In this document: piece by piece, positions 44,410 to 56,218 of the stretch | How positions within the stretch are numbered: the stretch's first letter is position 1 | Layout: each line of letters opens with the position of its first letter | NCBI RefSeq assembly: GCF_002776525.5 | Contig: NC_045438.1 | Coordinates: forward strand, 160,642,616-160,706,615 | Reading direction: 5' to 3' | DNA from: Piliocolobus tephrosceles | Lineage: Eukaryota; Chordata; Mammalia; Primates; Cercopithecidae | DNA: 64,000 nt | The notes under the pieces: model-generated | Databases searched by the model: none | What the model was told of the DNA's origin: nothing | What the model saw: only the letters and a program-made list of their open reading frames with translations | Program-made: the position numbers and the translations under genes

Positions 44410-45700
44410 GGAAAACAAGGTCAAAATATAGAGATTCTCCTCTCCTGTAGTGGAGGGGCAGAGAAAGCTAAACTAGACTTGGGGTTCACATTATAGTAGT
44501 AACTGAGCTCAACAGAAGGTTGAGCACCAAGGCAGGTCACCTCCATCAAGGTGGGGGCACTGTCTGAGAAACCACAGGACCCTGATACATGAGATGAGGA
44601 CATCTGAGTTGATGCATCCAAAACTCTCACATCTCCAGATTTCCCTAAAGCCTCTGAGCCCTCAGAGTGGCTCACCTCTCTCTGCTAAGGGTTAGCACTC
44701 CCCACTTGCTTGAAAACTACACAAGGGCTTCTTTCCACAGGATAACATGCCTCCCCCTTCCCACTGAGAATCTGTCCCATTTCCCCTTCTTGCCACTGAG
44801 CCAAGAAGCAGGGTTAAGTCCCTATCTCACAGGTCTGGGGATGTGCCGGGTCTGCTAAAAATGGAAAGAAATTGTACTAATGAGGAGCAGCAGTACCTCA
44901 CCTTCATGTAGTATCAGAAGGTGGGAGAACCACTGAGGCTGAATTCTGAGGGTGCGTTATCCAGGGAGTCAGAACTCAAGGCTGGATGAGGGTTTATTGG
45001 TTTGGGAGCCCCCTTCTGGGATACAGGATTTAACATACTGGCAAGGATCCAGCAGATGGGGCACACACACACCCTGGAAGCAATGAAAAAAGCAATGGTC
45101 CACAGTGAGTGAGGTAGAAATGGCAAAGCCTCCACGGCAGATGGCGGCCAGAGGGAATGAAAAGCTCCGAGAAACGGGTGTGCTGGGATGAACTCTGTTA
45201 TGGGAGAATCCCAGAGGACACATCATTCTCCCAAGCACTATCTTGCTGGGGCAATGTGCTCCATGGCACTCTGAGGATCATTGGCAGCACTGAGCACACG
45301 CTGACACAGAACTGGGTCACTGGTAGAAAAGGAGTGGTAAGCTCCCCCCGCACCAAACAGAAGCCAGGTGGTGGCATGTCACTGTCAAAAGCCACATGGA
45401 TGCAATGATGACAGTGAGTGGCAGGTCAGAAGGGCAGCCAGGGACCCTGACCCACAGAGAGTTAGAGAAAGAATTAAGAGAACACAGTGTCTCTAGCAGC
45501 CAAGTAGATGGGCAACTACAAGACACAACTCAATCTGCACAAACAAAAGAAATCAGGGATGGATGAGCTGGAGACTGAGGACAGTTGCCCCCAAAACAGT
45601 CATGATCAATTTTTCTGTTTCTAGACCTAAGACAATTTTTAGACCCAGGACCCATTGATGAATAGAAAGCCTGAGTCCAAAGGGAGAAGACTGCTGAGCA
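44410..45700 (+). mobile_element. Probable 5' internal part of a degraded ERV-L provirus
   Basis: This sequence leads without a break into recognisable ERV-L protease/RT sequence at 45712, so it is probably the gag/pro end of the same element. I cannot read a diagnostic gag motif in it. No 5' LTR is visible, and the segment begins directly after the L1M 3' end. Minus-strand frames such as 44421-44675 are shadows. Confidence 0.4.
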
Positions 45701-46255
45701 ATCACAGTAAGTGTACATGGTAATGAATCTCCCAGTTCTTCCAGAGGGACCTGCAGCCATTTACTCAGGTAAATGGACACTAGAGAAAGGGGAATGGTCA
45801 AACATCCCAAGACTGTTTGTTTCAGGGTCCAAGTTGATGTTGATACCCAGTAACCCAAGGTGGCATCATGCCCGCTCACTGTTAGAGAGGGACACATGTG
45901 AGGCCTTGGCCTGGCTCGCAGTAGAGCACTGGTTTCCAGGACCCACTCAGGGGTCATTTCCCTGACATCTGAGTGTGTAATTGCAATAGGCTTACCTGGG
46001 AGCCTCTTCCATCTGTTCCTTGGCCTATGGGGTGCGAGTTCTCCTAGTAGGGAAGGCAAAGTGGAAGCTTTAGAAACTGCCCCTCCCCAGACAACAATAA
46101 TGTACCCCAGGGAGAATGGCTGAGATTACTGTCAATCTTAAAAGACCCAAAAGGTCTTTAAGCAGATTTAACATGGCCTCAGGTCATGACGTGTGGCCTT
46201 TCATCTGGCAGATGCATTCTCCTCTATCCTCAGAAAAAATAAAAAAAAGGCTTAG
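45701..46255 (+). pseudogene. ERV-L pol remnant: protease to start of reverse transcriptase
   Basis: The + frame at 45711-45965 carries SGSKLMLIPSNP, which resembles the aspartic-protease active-site region of ERV-L but with the expected DTG reading VSG. At 46047-46067 a second frame gives VGKAKWK followed by a stop at 46071-46073. AEITVNLK at 46119-46142 resembles the start of the RT domain. At least one frameshift and several stops separate these pieces. The protein would have processed and copied a retroviral genome. As it stands it cannot be made. Confidence 0.7.
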
Positions 46256-46547
46256 ACCAGGCATGGTGTCCCATGCCTGTAATCCCAGCACTCTAGGAGG
46301 CTGAGGAGGGCAGATCACCTGAGGTCAGGAGTTCGAGACCACCCTAGCCAGCATGGTGAAACCCTGTCTCTACTAAAAATACAAAAATTAGTTGGGCATG
46401 GTGTTGGACATCTGTAATCCCAGCTACTCAAGAGGCTGAGGCAGGATAATCAATTGAACCTGGGATATGGAGGCTGCAGTGAGCAGAGATTGTGCCACTG
46501 CACTCCAGGCTGGGAGACAGAGCAAGACTCCATCTCAAAAAAAAAAG
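46256..46547 (+). repeat. Alu SINE inside the ERV-L remnant
   Basis: A full-length copy ends in poly-A. AAAAAAGGCTT and AAAAAAGACTT flank it as an imperfect target-site duplication. Confidence 0.95.
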
Positions 46548-46560
46548 ACTTTGAAACAGA

Positions 46561-46989
46561 TGGCTATGGTTTGACTATTTGTCCCCTCCAAAGCTTATGT
46601 TGAAATTTAATCCCCAACGGGGCAGTTGGGTCCTTGAAGAAGTGATTGGTTTATGAGGGCTCTGCCTCATTTAAATGGATTAACCTATTCATAAATTAAT
46701 GGACTAAAGAGCTGATGGTTTACTGGGTTATCATGGGGATGGAACTGGTGGCTTTATAAGAAGAGGAAGAGAGACTTGAGCCAGCATGCTCAGCCTCCTC
46801 ACCATGTGATACCCTGCATTACCTCAGGACAATGCAGAGAATCCCTATCAGCAAGAAGGTCCTCACAAGACATCACCTCTCAACTTTGGTCTTCTCAGTC
46901 TCTGGAACTATAAGAAATAAACTTCTTTTCTTTATAAACTACTCAGTTTCAGTTGTTCTGCTATAAGCAACAGAAAATGGATTAAAACA
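46561..46989 (+). mobile_element. MST-type MaLR solo LTR inside the ERV-L remnant
   Basis: A complete LTR of 429 bp opens TGGCTATGGTTTGACTATTT and closes GATTAAAACA. Intermediate blocks include GTTGAAATTTAATCCCCAAC, GGAACTGGTGGCTTTATAAG and the polyadenylation signal in AAGAAATAAACTTC. ERV-L pol sequence stands on both sides. Confidence 0.92.
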
Positions 46990-48314
46990 CATTCACTTGG
47001 AAGAGTGAACCATGTTACATTTGTGGCCTTGGTACAAGGCTGTGTTAATGTTCCCATGTCCTGTCACAATAAAGTCGGAGGAAAACAGGACCAGGTAGGC
47101 ATCCTGCAGAACAGCACCCTGGCCCACCATATCAATGACATCATGCTAAACGAACCAGATAAGCAAAATGGGCACATGAACAGAGTGGCAGGGGTGGAGG
47201 CTAAGCACATGCCCAATGGTACAGGCTTCCACATACCAAGTAGATCTAGCTTTTGCCATGCTGAGTGGCAGACCTGCCAGCAGCAGCAGAGACCAATGCT
47301 TAGCCCCCTGATGTGGTGCTATCCCTGAAGGTGACTAGCCAGCTTCTACATAGTGAGTTTACTACTGGATCCCTTCTGCCCAAGAAGGAACAATGATTCA
47401 TTTTAGCAGGAACAGACACATATTATGGATATGGAACAGTCTTTTCTGCTCGTAGGCACTCAGTCAACACCACATTCCAAGAGCTAACAGATGTTTACAT
47501 CCAGCAGCACAGGAGTCCACGTAAGAAAAAGGGATCCTATAAGAAAAAGGGATCCACCTTACAGCAAAGGAGGTGTGGGGAGTGAGCACATGGCTGTGGA
47601 ATCCACTGGACATAGTTTGAACTGTCCCACTGAGAAGCTGCTGACCTGAGAGAGGAATGCTATGTCATGTGGAAGGCAAAACTGACGTGCCAGCTTGGAG
47701 GTAATATCTCATGAGGCTGAGTGGCATCCTCTCGGCTGCAGTGTACACTTTAAACAAGTGACTTTCATATGGCACAGAATTTTCAACTGGGAGAATACAT
47801 AGATCCAAGAACCAAACGGCATGAGCGGTGGTTCCCTGGTTACCATCACTCCCACCTGGGGAATTTGCTCCTCCTATCCCTGCACCTCTGGGCTCTGCAA
47901 GTTTGGAGGATCCCAAAGGGGGAAATGTTCTCCCAGTGGACACAGCAAGTCCCATTAAACTCCAAGCTATGATTGACAACTGGGCATGTTAAATCCCTCC
48001 TGCCAAAAGATCGGCAGGTGTGAAGAAGGGTGACTATCCTGGCAAGGGAAATTAATCCTGATTGTCAGGAGATTTGGCCATCAAGATACCATAGGATCAG
48101 GAATAAATAAATCTATCTGCTTGTACATCTTGGTCCTCCCTTGATTTTTTTTACTTATATGAACAAATATAGCAACCACAGCCTAAGAAAGGCATGGTAA
48201 CCAGAAGCTCAGATCCTCAGGGGTAAAGGGCTGGGTCATGGCCCCAGTTAAGCCACAGAGACCAGCAAAGGTGCTAGCTTAAAGGAGGACTCTCAAGAGG
48301 AGAGTAGAGGAAGA
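46990..48314 (+). pseudogene. ERV-L pol remnant: RT core, integrase finger, probable dUTPase region and polypurine tract
   Basis: The + frame at 47005-47328 begins with LVQGCVNVPMSCHN, an RT-core segment, and then HHINDIML (47125-47148). In place of the catalytic Asp-Asp of the YxDD box it has Asn-Asp (Asn codon 47134-47136). The same frame passes to CQQQQRP (47275-47295), resembling the integrase zinc-finger end, so RNase H is missing. After a stop near 47329, degenerate integrase core and then dUTPase-like wording (about 47900-47970, TCCCATTAAACTCCAAGCT) follow. A purine run at 48295-48314 directly precedes the LTR as a polypurine tract. The element is non-functional. Confidence 0.75.
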
Positions 48315-48830
48315 TGTCAGTGAACATTAGAACAGTGTCAAAGGTAAGAGCTGCAGTTTATTCCACTGACTTCCATCTTCTGAATTTCCCAGAGGCCCTT
48401 TGAAATCCTGGAGGAACTACACCCAGTCCTTATACAAGAAAGTGCATGCGAGCAGCCTGGGATGCAGGAGCAGCCTGTGGTGGATGCTGTGATGTGCTGC
48501 CCAGACCGTCCAGCCCACACAGCAATTCCCTCTGCTGAAGACAGGTGCTTTTTGTGAGGTCACACCATTTCCCAGGGTGCCCCAAATCCAATGATTGATT
48601 CTTATATGCCCCCTCGCTCCAACTAGGGACAACTCTGAAGGCTCATCCCAGCTCCTCTAGGAACAACCCAGGTCCTCTAGGAACAACCTAGAGGACCATT
48701 GAGATGGCAGCTCAGCTCAGCTTCTGCCTCCACTCAATCCTGACCCCTTCCCTTCCGGAGTGGTGATCCCAAGAGCATCCCTAGTAAACCCCCATGCACT
48801 CATCTCCATCAAGGAACTCACCTTGTGACA
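48315..48830 (+). mobile_element. 3' LTR of the ERV-L element
   Basis: The LTR opens TGTCAGTGAACATT immediately after the polypurine tract and closes CTTGTGACA. The 3' part (GCATCCCTAGTAAACCCCCATGCACTCATCTCC) has the wording of an ERV-L LTR ending, with an AGTAAA in place of the canonical polyadenylation signal. The matching 5' LTR is absent. Confidence 0.75.
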
Positions 48831-49517
48831 ATGGAGTCTTCGTTGTCTCTGACATGTACCACAAATATAATATTCATCAGTCCCCTCTCTGTGCTCTCTC
48901 CCACGAAACAGCAAGAATATGTGCTCCACCGAAACCCAGGAAAGAGCCTGGGATCCAGGAAGCAGGAATCCAGCAAAGGAAAGAGGTGAAAGGAAGCACC
49001 AGCGGGCATCTGGGAAGGGGGCCTGGGGAGTGACCCGCTCATTCTGGAGCTGGAGGATAAAGAGGGGTGTCTCCAAGGGGAAGAAAATGCAACTCATAAT
49101 TACCTGATGTGCTTGAGCACGTTGAGAACATTCTAGGCTCGCACAGCTCCAGCAGGGGATTTGAAGCCATAGGAACCTAGGAAACCAAGCAAATGAACAG
49201 AAGAAGAAATAAAACAACTATTAGCATCTGAGAAACCAAAAATTACACAAGAAACAAAATAGAATCTGAGTTCACCACTTGGCTGGGTAGTGAACTCAGA
49301 ATATGTGTATTTGCTTGCTTCTCATAGAGCAAACACTGAATATTGATTTAACAAAAAAAAAAAATGAAGCTGTTAGGAAAACAGAAAGAGAAGCTAGTTT
49401 GTATGTGTGGAGGGTGACATGACAGGGCTAACTCCTACTTTCTTCAGTGGTATTAGATATAATCAATAGATTATATCTAAAGTTGAAAAATAAAAGAGAA
49501 AAATACAATAAGCCTGG
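48831..49517. other. Unassigned DNA after the ERV-L LTR
   Basis: The 166-codon minus frame at 48717-49217 covers the LTR end and this stretch, and its last third is LTR translation. It has no recognisable domain and I do not call it a gene. A 13-nt A-run lies at about 49352-49364. Confidence 0.35.
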
Positions 49518-49822
49518 TTTTGTTTGTTTGTTTTAGTGACAGAGTCTCACTCTGTTGCTCAGGCTAGAGTGCAGTGGTGCCACCTCAGCTCACTGCAACC
49601 TCAGCCTCCCGGGTTCAAGCAATTCTCCTGCCTCAGCATCCTGAGTAGCTGGGACTATAGGTGTGTGCCACCATGCATGGCTAATTTTTTGTGTTTTTTA
49701 GCATAATAGAGCGAGTTTCACCATGCTGGCCAGGCTGGTCTCGAACTCCTGACCTCATGTGATTCACCTGCCTCGGCCTTTCAAAGTGCTGATATTACAG
49801 GCGTGAGCCATGGCACCCAGCC
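49518..49822 (-). repeat. Alu SINE (AluS), minus strand
   Basis: It begins TTTTGTTTGTTTGTTTTAG and ends ATGGCACCCAGCC. AAGCCTGG and AAGCCAGT flank it. Confidence 0.95.
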
Positions 49823-50035
49823 AAGCCAGTTATTTTGACAGAAAAAAAGAAACGTCATAAGAAAGAACTAAAAAGATTGGAAGTAGCAGCTCAGTTGAGA
49901 AGAAATTCAGGGAAGGAAAGGGGAGAAGGAGCTGTTCTTTTCATTGTAGATTGTGTAGACCTATTTGACTTTTCAGAACTATGTACATGTGTTACTTTAA
50001 GATAACAAACATTAACTTTTTAAAAGTACAAGTGC

Positions 50036-50342
50036 TGCTGAGCACAGTGGCTCACGCCTGTAATCCCAGCACTTTGGGAGGCGAGGCGGGCAGGTCACTT
50101 GAGGTTGGGAGTTTAAGACCAGCCTGCCCAACATGGAGAAACCCTATGTCTGCTAAAAATACAAGATTAGCCGGGCATGGTGGTGCATGTCAGCAATCCC
50201 AGCTCCCTGGGAGGCTGAGGCAGGAGAATTGCTTGAACCCGGGAGGCAGAGGTTGCAGTCAGCCAAGATGGCACCATTGCACTCCAGCCTGACCAACAAG
50301 AGCAAAACTTTGTCTCAAAAAATAAATACATAAAAATAAAAT
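50036..50342 (+). repeat. Alu SINE (AluS)
   Basis: A full-length copy has an A-rich (AAAAT)n tail. AAAAGTACAAG occurs on both sides as target-site duplication (about 50023-50033 and 50350-50360). Confidence 0.96.
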
Positions 50343-50717
50343 AAAAAATAAAAGTACAAGGGCTCCATAAATAATTGATTGACCGACTGTCTGACTTTTC
50401 TAATATAGACCAATGATTTATTTTATTTTCAATTAAAAATGCCAGGAAGAAGGCGTAAATTCTCTCACCACCAAATAACTCACAGCTTTTCCCTTCCTGC
50501 TTTCACCCCCACCTCCCATGACCAGCTGAGCGTCAGGAAGCCAAAGCCAGGGCCCCAGTATCCGCTGGGACTCTCGACTACCCGAGATGCTGCCCCAGCA
50601 TGCTGGTGCTTCATTGATTTATTTAAGAGACCTTCAAATCCAGTTTCTTCATTCAGAAGCAATTATTCTTTTTTTTTTTTTAAACATTTCTTGTGGAAAT
50701 GTTCAGACATGCACAGA

Positions 50718-50862
50718 AGCTGGGCATGGCGATACCCACCCATAGTCCCAACTACTCCAGCAGATGAGGCAGGAGAATTGCCGAAGAACAGAAGCTGGAA
50801 GCTGCAGTGAGCCATGATCATGCCACTGTATTCCAGCCTGGATGACAGAGCAAGACCTCATC
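50718..50862 (+). repeat. Alu right-monomer fragment
   Basis: AGCTGGGCATGGCGATACCC, GGAAGCTGCAGTGAGCCATG and CCTGGATGACAGAGCAAGAC mark one old monomer whose tail has become the adjoining CA repeat. Confidence 0.85.
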
Positions 50863-50866
50863 TCTT

Positions 50867-50890
50867 ACACACACACACACACACACACAC
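50867..50890 (+). repeat. (AC)n microsatellite
   Basis: Twelve perfect AC units at the former Alu tail. Confidence 0.97.
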
Positions 50891-51003
50891 GCAAGTGGAG
50901 AAAACCCCCATTTACCTATTTCCCACCTTAAACAATTACCAACATTTTCCTAATTTATTTGCCTTCCTACCATCACCCTACACCATTTATTTTACCTGGA
51001 ATA

Positions 51004-51302
51004 TTTTTTTTCTTTTGGAGACATAGTCTCACTGTGTTGCCCAGGCTAGAGTGCAGTGGTGCCATCATGGCTCACTGCAGCCTTGACCTCCCAGGCTGAG
51101 ATGGTCCTCCCACCTCAGCCTCCCGAGTAGGTGGGACTACAGACACACACCACAATGCCCGGCTAATTTTTTAAATTTTTTTATACATCTAGAGTTTCTC
51201 TATGTTGCCCAGGCTGGTCTTGAACTCCTGGGCTCAAAGTGATTCTCCCTGCCTCAACCTCCCAAAGTACTGAAATTAAAGTCATGAGGGACCACGCCCA
51301 GT
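51004..51302 (-). repeat. AluJ-type SINE, minus strand
   Basis: It runs from a short T-run through GGAGACATAGTCTCACTGTG to GACCACGCCCAGTC, with an altered TTTTTTATACATCTAGAG middle. Confidence 0.93.
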
Positions 51303-51984
51303 CTGCCTGGAACATTTTAAAGCGAATCCCAAGCCTTATGGTGTTTTACCCGCAAACAGTTTAGTATGCATCTCCAACTGATAAAGACCTTTTCTCCCCC
51401 CATAATCACCATGCTGTTATCACACCTAATAAAATTAGCAATAATTCCCTAATATCATTTAATAGCTGACTGCAATTACATTTTGCCAATCACCTCGAAG
51501 GTGAGATTTTGCATTTGTTTTGTCTGAATCAGGATCCAAATAAGGTCCACACAACGCATTTGATTGTTATGCCTCTTAATTCTCATTTATTCTCTAACAG
51601 CTCCTTTCTGTGTGCTTTCCATGTATTGATTTGTCAAGGAACATTGGTTCTTCATCCTGTAGGATGTGCTACATTCAGGGTCTAGCTAATTGCTTCATTG
51701 TGCCATTTAAGCTGGTCCTCTAGCTCTTGTGTGTCCTGTATATTAATCACAGAGTCTAGATGTCTGAGAAGATTCAGGATCAATTTTAAGACAAGAATAC
51801 TGGCCAGGTGATGTTATGTACATACTTCCTATTGTCCCACCTCATGATACTCTCAGAGCAATAGGAGCTGCACCTGAGGACCTGATTTAGATGACAAGAT
51901 CCTGGACTTTGAGCTGATGCCAAAATGGAGACAGTTGTAAAAGGGAGTCATTGTATTTTGCATGTGGAATGGACATGAATTGCT

Positions 51985-52500
51985 GTGGCCAGAGGACAGA
52001 CAGAGGTAGATTGTTCCCAGGGAGAGCCATTTTCCATCAAGAGTGGGAGTCTATTCTCCCCACCCCTGTGAATCTAGACTGACTTTGTGACTTGCTTCAA
52101 CCAATAGATGGTGACAGAGGTGACGATGTGTCACTTGTAGGTTTAGTCCTTAAGAGACCTGATAGCTTTGATGGCTTCTGCCTCTGCTGTCATGGAAGCC
52201 AGGCACAGGACAGACTGTTGAGTGACAAGAGGACACCTGGAGGAGAACTGAGGCTCTGTGGTGACAGCAAGCACCAAAGCCCCAGATCAAGAGTGGGGCC
52301 ACTGTAGACATTCCAGCCCTGGCTGGGCTACCAGAAGAATGTGGTTGCATGAGTGACCCCAACTGCCACCATGTGACGGTGGTTTGTGACGTATCCGTAG
52401 ATGGCTGAGGTAACATCTACTGATGACTGTGCCTAGGCTCGTTAGGACTGTAAAATGTGATTTTCTACTTCTTCATGTAATTAACTAGAAATCTGCTATT
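51985..52500 (+). mobile_element. MLT1-type MaLR LTR (diverged)
   Basis: GTGAATCTAGACTGACTTTGTGACTTGCTTCAACCAATAG, GTCCTTAAGAGACCTGATAG and GTGACCCCAACTGCCACCATG follow an older MLT1 subfamily. The 71- and 88-codon frames are LTR translations. Confidence 0.7.
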
Positions 52501-52523
52501 TAGGAAAAAAAAAAAAAAAAAAA

Positions 52524-52583
52524 AAAGCAGCTCCATAGATAATTCCAATACGCTTCTGGGGGCACTGATCTAGGCAAACACAG
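52524..52583 (-). repeat. Inverted copy of 53520-53579
   Basis: The reverse complement matches 53520-53579 at about 50 of 60 bases, including 19 identical bases CTGTGTTTGCCTAGATCAG. That block extends beyond the terminus of the transposon present in the other arm. A 23-nt poly-A (52504-52526) abuts it. Confidence 0.75.
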
Positions 52584-53236
52584 CTATCTCCCCCCCGTAG
52601 CTATTTGTTTACCCTGAAAGAGCCAATAGAAGAAAAGACAAACACTTGGTACTTTCCTTTCCTTATGAATTTTCAGACTAATGAATCAGTGCTCCAGTAA
52701 TTCCAATTTAACACTGAGGTTTGGGTGATTTTGCTTTTATTGTTTGTTTATTTTGGTATCATTATGAACCATTGGATGTTTATGTATTTAATATATTTCA
52801 GCCCACTGCTGTCATTATCTTTATTGATACTCCAGTTGTCCCTTCTTTGGCCCGGGGGAGATGCCAACTCCAGTTGGCACTGTGTACTTCTGACATGACC
52901 CCATTAGTCTTGATAGCTTCCTTGCTCTCTGGCTTAACAAGTTGCCCTGGGTTCACCAAATACATTTCCTGTCCCAGACCTGGAATCAGCCATTTCTCCA
53001 AGGAGTCTTAGTTCCTTTGGTGGGAAGTAGAACCTATTTATTCCTAATTTACATTCAATTCCAACAAACTTAGAAATTAAATTTCCTAGCCCCAGATGCT
53101 TAGAAATATTACATTAGAAATGGGCTGCTATAGACATACGCCCACAACTATGAGAAGGACAGCTAATTGCCTACTGATAGGAAAGAAACTGGAAAAAAAT
53201 TACGAAAGGCAGACATAAGAACTCAAAAATGTCAGC
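52584..53236. other. Unassigned DNA
   Basis: No gene or named repeat is recognised. The 96-codon frame at 52721-53011 (+) has no known motif. Confidence 0.35.
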
Positions 53237-53402
53237 AGCAGGGCATGATGGCGCATCCCAGCTACTCGGGAGGCTGAGGCAGAAGAATCACTTGAGCCTG
53301 GGAAGCGGAGGTTGTGGTGAGCCGAGATCGAGCCATTGCACTCCAGTCTGGGCAACAAGAGTGAAACTCTGTCTCAAAAAAATAAATAAATAAAAAATAA
53401 AT
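53237..53402 (+). repeat. Alu right-half fragment
   Basis: The left monomer is missing: CAGGGCATGATGGCGC joins CATCCCAGCTACTCGGG. The tail is (AAAT)n. Confidence 0.93.
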
Positions 53403-53529
53403 CTGGCTCAGCTCCAAACTTGCATTCTCCAAAAAGAGTTCTTCAATGTTCCCACTTGAAATTAATCTTACATTTTCTTTATATTTACACTATACTATTT
53501 ATCAAGTTGTTGTTTTCATCTGTGTTTGC

Positions 53530-53735
53530 CTAGATCAGCACCCCTGGAAGCCTATTGAAATCATCTAAGGAGCTGTTTATTTGAAAAGAAAAAAAAAAAA
53601 AAGGTGACATCTAGCTCCCAGTCTCAGCAATTCATATTCAACTAATCTGGAATGGAACCCAGGCATCTGTATATTTTCTGCACTTGTCAGATGATTCTGC
53701 TAGACAGCCAGGGTTGAGAATCACTGGTGTAGCCT
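53530..53735. mobile_element. MER1-group hAT-Charlie non-autonomous element
   Basis: Imperfect terminal repeats are seen: GATCAGCACCCCTGG on the left and CCAGGGTTGAGAATCACTGG on the right. Between them are GAAATCATCTAAGGAGCTG and ACCCAGGCATCTGTATATTTT, the usual order of this small transposon. An A-run is expanded in the middle (53588-53602). Confidence 0.65.
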
Positions 53736-56207
53736 GTGATCCTGGAAAGCCTGAGGCTCGCTAAGTAATCCTTGTATCTCCCATAGCAGCGTTACCTAGA
53801 ACTGTCATTCATCAAGTGTTTTCTGAATTGAATTGAGACTGAAGTGACCAGACGCCCTGAATCAGAAATCCCAGGATGACAAATTGTAGAAAGTGTTTCA
53901 CCTCAACCCCTCAAAGGACCCATACCTACCTGGGAAACTTGGCCATCCGGAACAACGTAAGGATATTGGATAGCTCAGGTTCTCATTTATTTTGATTTTT
54001 TTATTATATTGTAGAAGGTTTTATCTCAAAACATTGAATCTGCTGTTAGAAGCATTTGCTGGAATGACCCCTATAGATGCAGTAGCTGGAATCCGCATGT
54101 AGCCAGTAATGTGAGAGTTATGGTAATGTGGCCTGGAGATAAAGCCACTGTGATATGGCCAATGGCCAATAGAAGACTCGCCGAACACTGCCACATTGAC
54201 CCTCGTGATGGTACATGGTCCTACACTGCCTGACTTTGCTTCCTAACATCCCTTGTGTGCACGTGGCTCATTGAAACTTCTGATGGGAAAGGAACAAATA
54301 CACCTGATGTAGCCTGCCTTTCTGTATTCCGTGAGCACTTGGCGCTGTGTTAGCCATAATACATACTCAATACATGAGTGTCGCGCCTTTCCAAAGGAGC
54401 TCTGCGTGCGCTTACCGCCAGCCCTCTGGAATGAGGACTGTATCTAACCACAGCTAGGGCCACATATTTCACTATCCTCATTAACATGATACAGCCACAA
54501 AGACATTGGAAATGGGATCCTTTCTATTTTAGGAGAAACAAAGAACTACAATTTTCTCCAAAAATAACCTAGATTGGAATTTCTTCCACCCATGAGAGCG
54601 CTATGTTTATGTACATGCAGTTCCAAGACCGGTGTCAACAGCATTCTAAGACAATGCTTCACTTTAATAATCACATATAATAAGCATTACATTTCCATTA
54701 GTTTTGAAAATTTTTTATCCTCACAAAGCCAGGATCATTCTTCCCGCATATAATACAGCAGTCCTATGCTAGGATGCCTACAGAGGAACAAAAAGTAAAC
54801 TAGGGATATCAGTGCTCCACTCCAGGAAACTGGGACAGGCTAGGAGGGTCCAAAGACTCTAGCACAATCTCCATGCAGATCAGACCTGGTCTGGGGGAAA
54901 GCCCCATTTTCAACCCATGTATCTATTTCCAATTCCTGTGAGGAGACTAGCTTAGAATAAACTCTAGAAGCAAAGTCAAGGCCTGAAATGAAATTTGGCA
55001 TCTCTAATGAAATTCGAAAAATTTCTTAGAGCCATTCTAGGATTGAATCAAAACCCTGACTAATTTAGAGTCTAAATCACGTTACACAGAATGAGCTACT
55101 TCTAGTGGACAATGAAGGCACTATTTATCTGCTGTCTATCTTCAGGGTTCTTCCTGAAGCTAAGTACAGGTTTGCCATGTAATTCCCAGGCAGATTCCCA
55201 AAAATAAGCCCTTTGTCCTTCAATGCTCCTCAGCCAGGTGAAGTGTTTGAGAAGTGTGGGAGCAGTTTTAGGGGTCACATTAACGGGGTGTGTTACAGGC
55301 ACCTGAATAGGACCCAAGGATGCTATATATCCTGTGATGCATAAGATAATCCCATCAAAGGACTGTCTTGCCTAAACACTGGTAACACCTCCTCTGAGCC
55401 TAATAATTAAATTGCTTCGTTACTAAGTTGGACATTAATATGTTAAGACCCATACTGCTTATTTGGCTCTTCTACAGTAGGCAGGTTGCGACCACCTATA
55501 TTATTGAATAGAACAGACAAATGCACCTGGAAGGCAGCGATACCACTCTCTTCCACGTAGAAAATCATCCATTGTTAGGGGATATGTGCGTCAGTACCTG
55601 TCTTTAGCTGAGGCCACAGATTAGTATTTAGAGACATAGGGAACATAACAGTAATTCCACTTTCTGCTCGGCCCGTCGTCTGAATTTGGGAACAGTGATA
55701 GGAAAATCCAGAAATCAGCTTCAGCACAATAGCAACGAAAAGAAAATTAAAATCAAAAGCAAGTCCAACACTAGGCAGGTGATATGGAGACAGCCTGGGA
55801 AATTATCAGGTACATTAAAAGACTGAAAAAAAAATTACTACTATTTCCATGAAAGAGATTTTCTGTAATGAAGGAGCCTGGTCTAGATTTTCTTACACAT
55901 AGAAAGTTAGGAAATTGTTCCCCTGGTGAGGCAGAAGTGCTTGGTTCCTTTTTGTATTTTTAGTTTGTATTTCTTGCACCTAAAACTAAAAATGGACACC
56001 TATAAAATCAAATGCAATTGTTTTCAAGAAAATACAACCCAAGTGAAGTGTTGTCACTCAGAGCTTTTGAGAGACGTGGCCTCTAGGAGGAGGAGGATCA
56101 GGCATGAGCTATGAGAGATGTACCCTGAGTAACCTTTAAGCAGGAAAGATCATTCAGCATTCCAGATAAATTCTGTGTGTTAGGTCAGTGCCCCAAATTC
56201 AAGAGGT
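53736..56207. other. 2.4 kb of unassigned DNA
   Basis: No named repeat or exon is recognised. The minus frame at 55102-55317 (71 codons, e.g. LKHFTWLRSIEGQRAYFWES) and the minus translation near 55640-55790, with a hydrophobic run, could be fragments of an old retroviral env-like sequence. I cannot establish this. Confidence 0.3.
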
Positions 56208-56218
56208 GAGGTGCATTT

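Larger units (their letters stand above)
50680..51900 (-). mobile_element. L1M fragment, minus strand, interrupted by Alu sequences
   Basis: Antisense L1M wording is interleaved with two Alu pieces: ACCTTAAACAATTACCAACATTT, AGTATGCATCTCCAACTGATAA, CACACCTAATAAAATTAGCAATAATTCC, AATCAGGATCCAAATAAGGTCC and TTGTTATGCCTCTTAATTCTC. No open frame. Confidence 0.72.

Noticed and set aside
45553..46059. 168-codon minus-strand open frame, the longest in the window
   Set aside because: It lies antisense to recognisable ERV-L pol sequence on the + strand and has no known domain, so it is a shadow frame. Its CAG/GTAAGC donor near 45988 is taken as coincidental.
48717..49217. 166-codon minus-strand open frame
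   Set aside because: Its last third is antisense LTR. No domain is visible and the start is phenylalanine-rich chance sequence.
54790..55830. Possible retroviral env-like sequence on the minus strand
   Set aside because: There is only a short hydrophobic run and a 71-codon frame, with no motif I can defend, so it was left as unassigned DNA.
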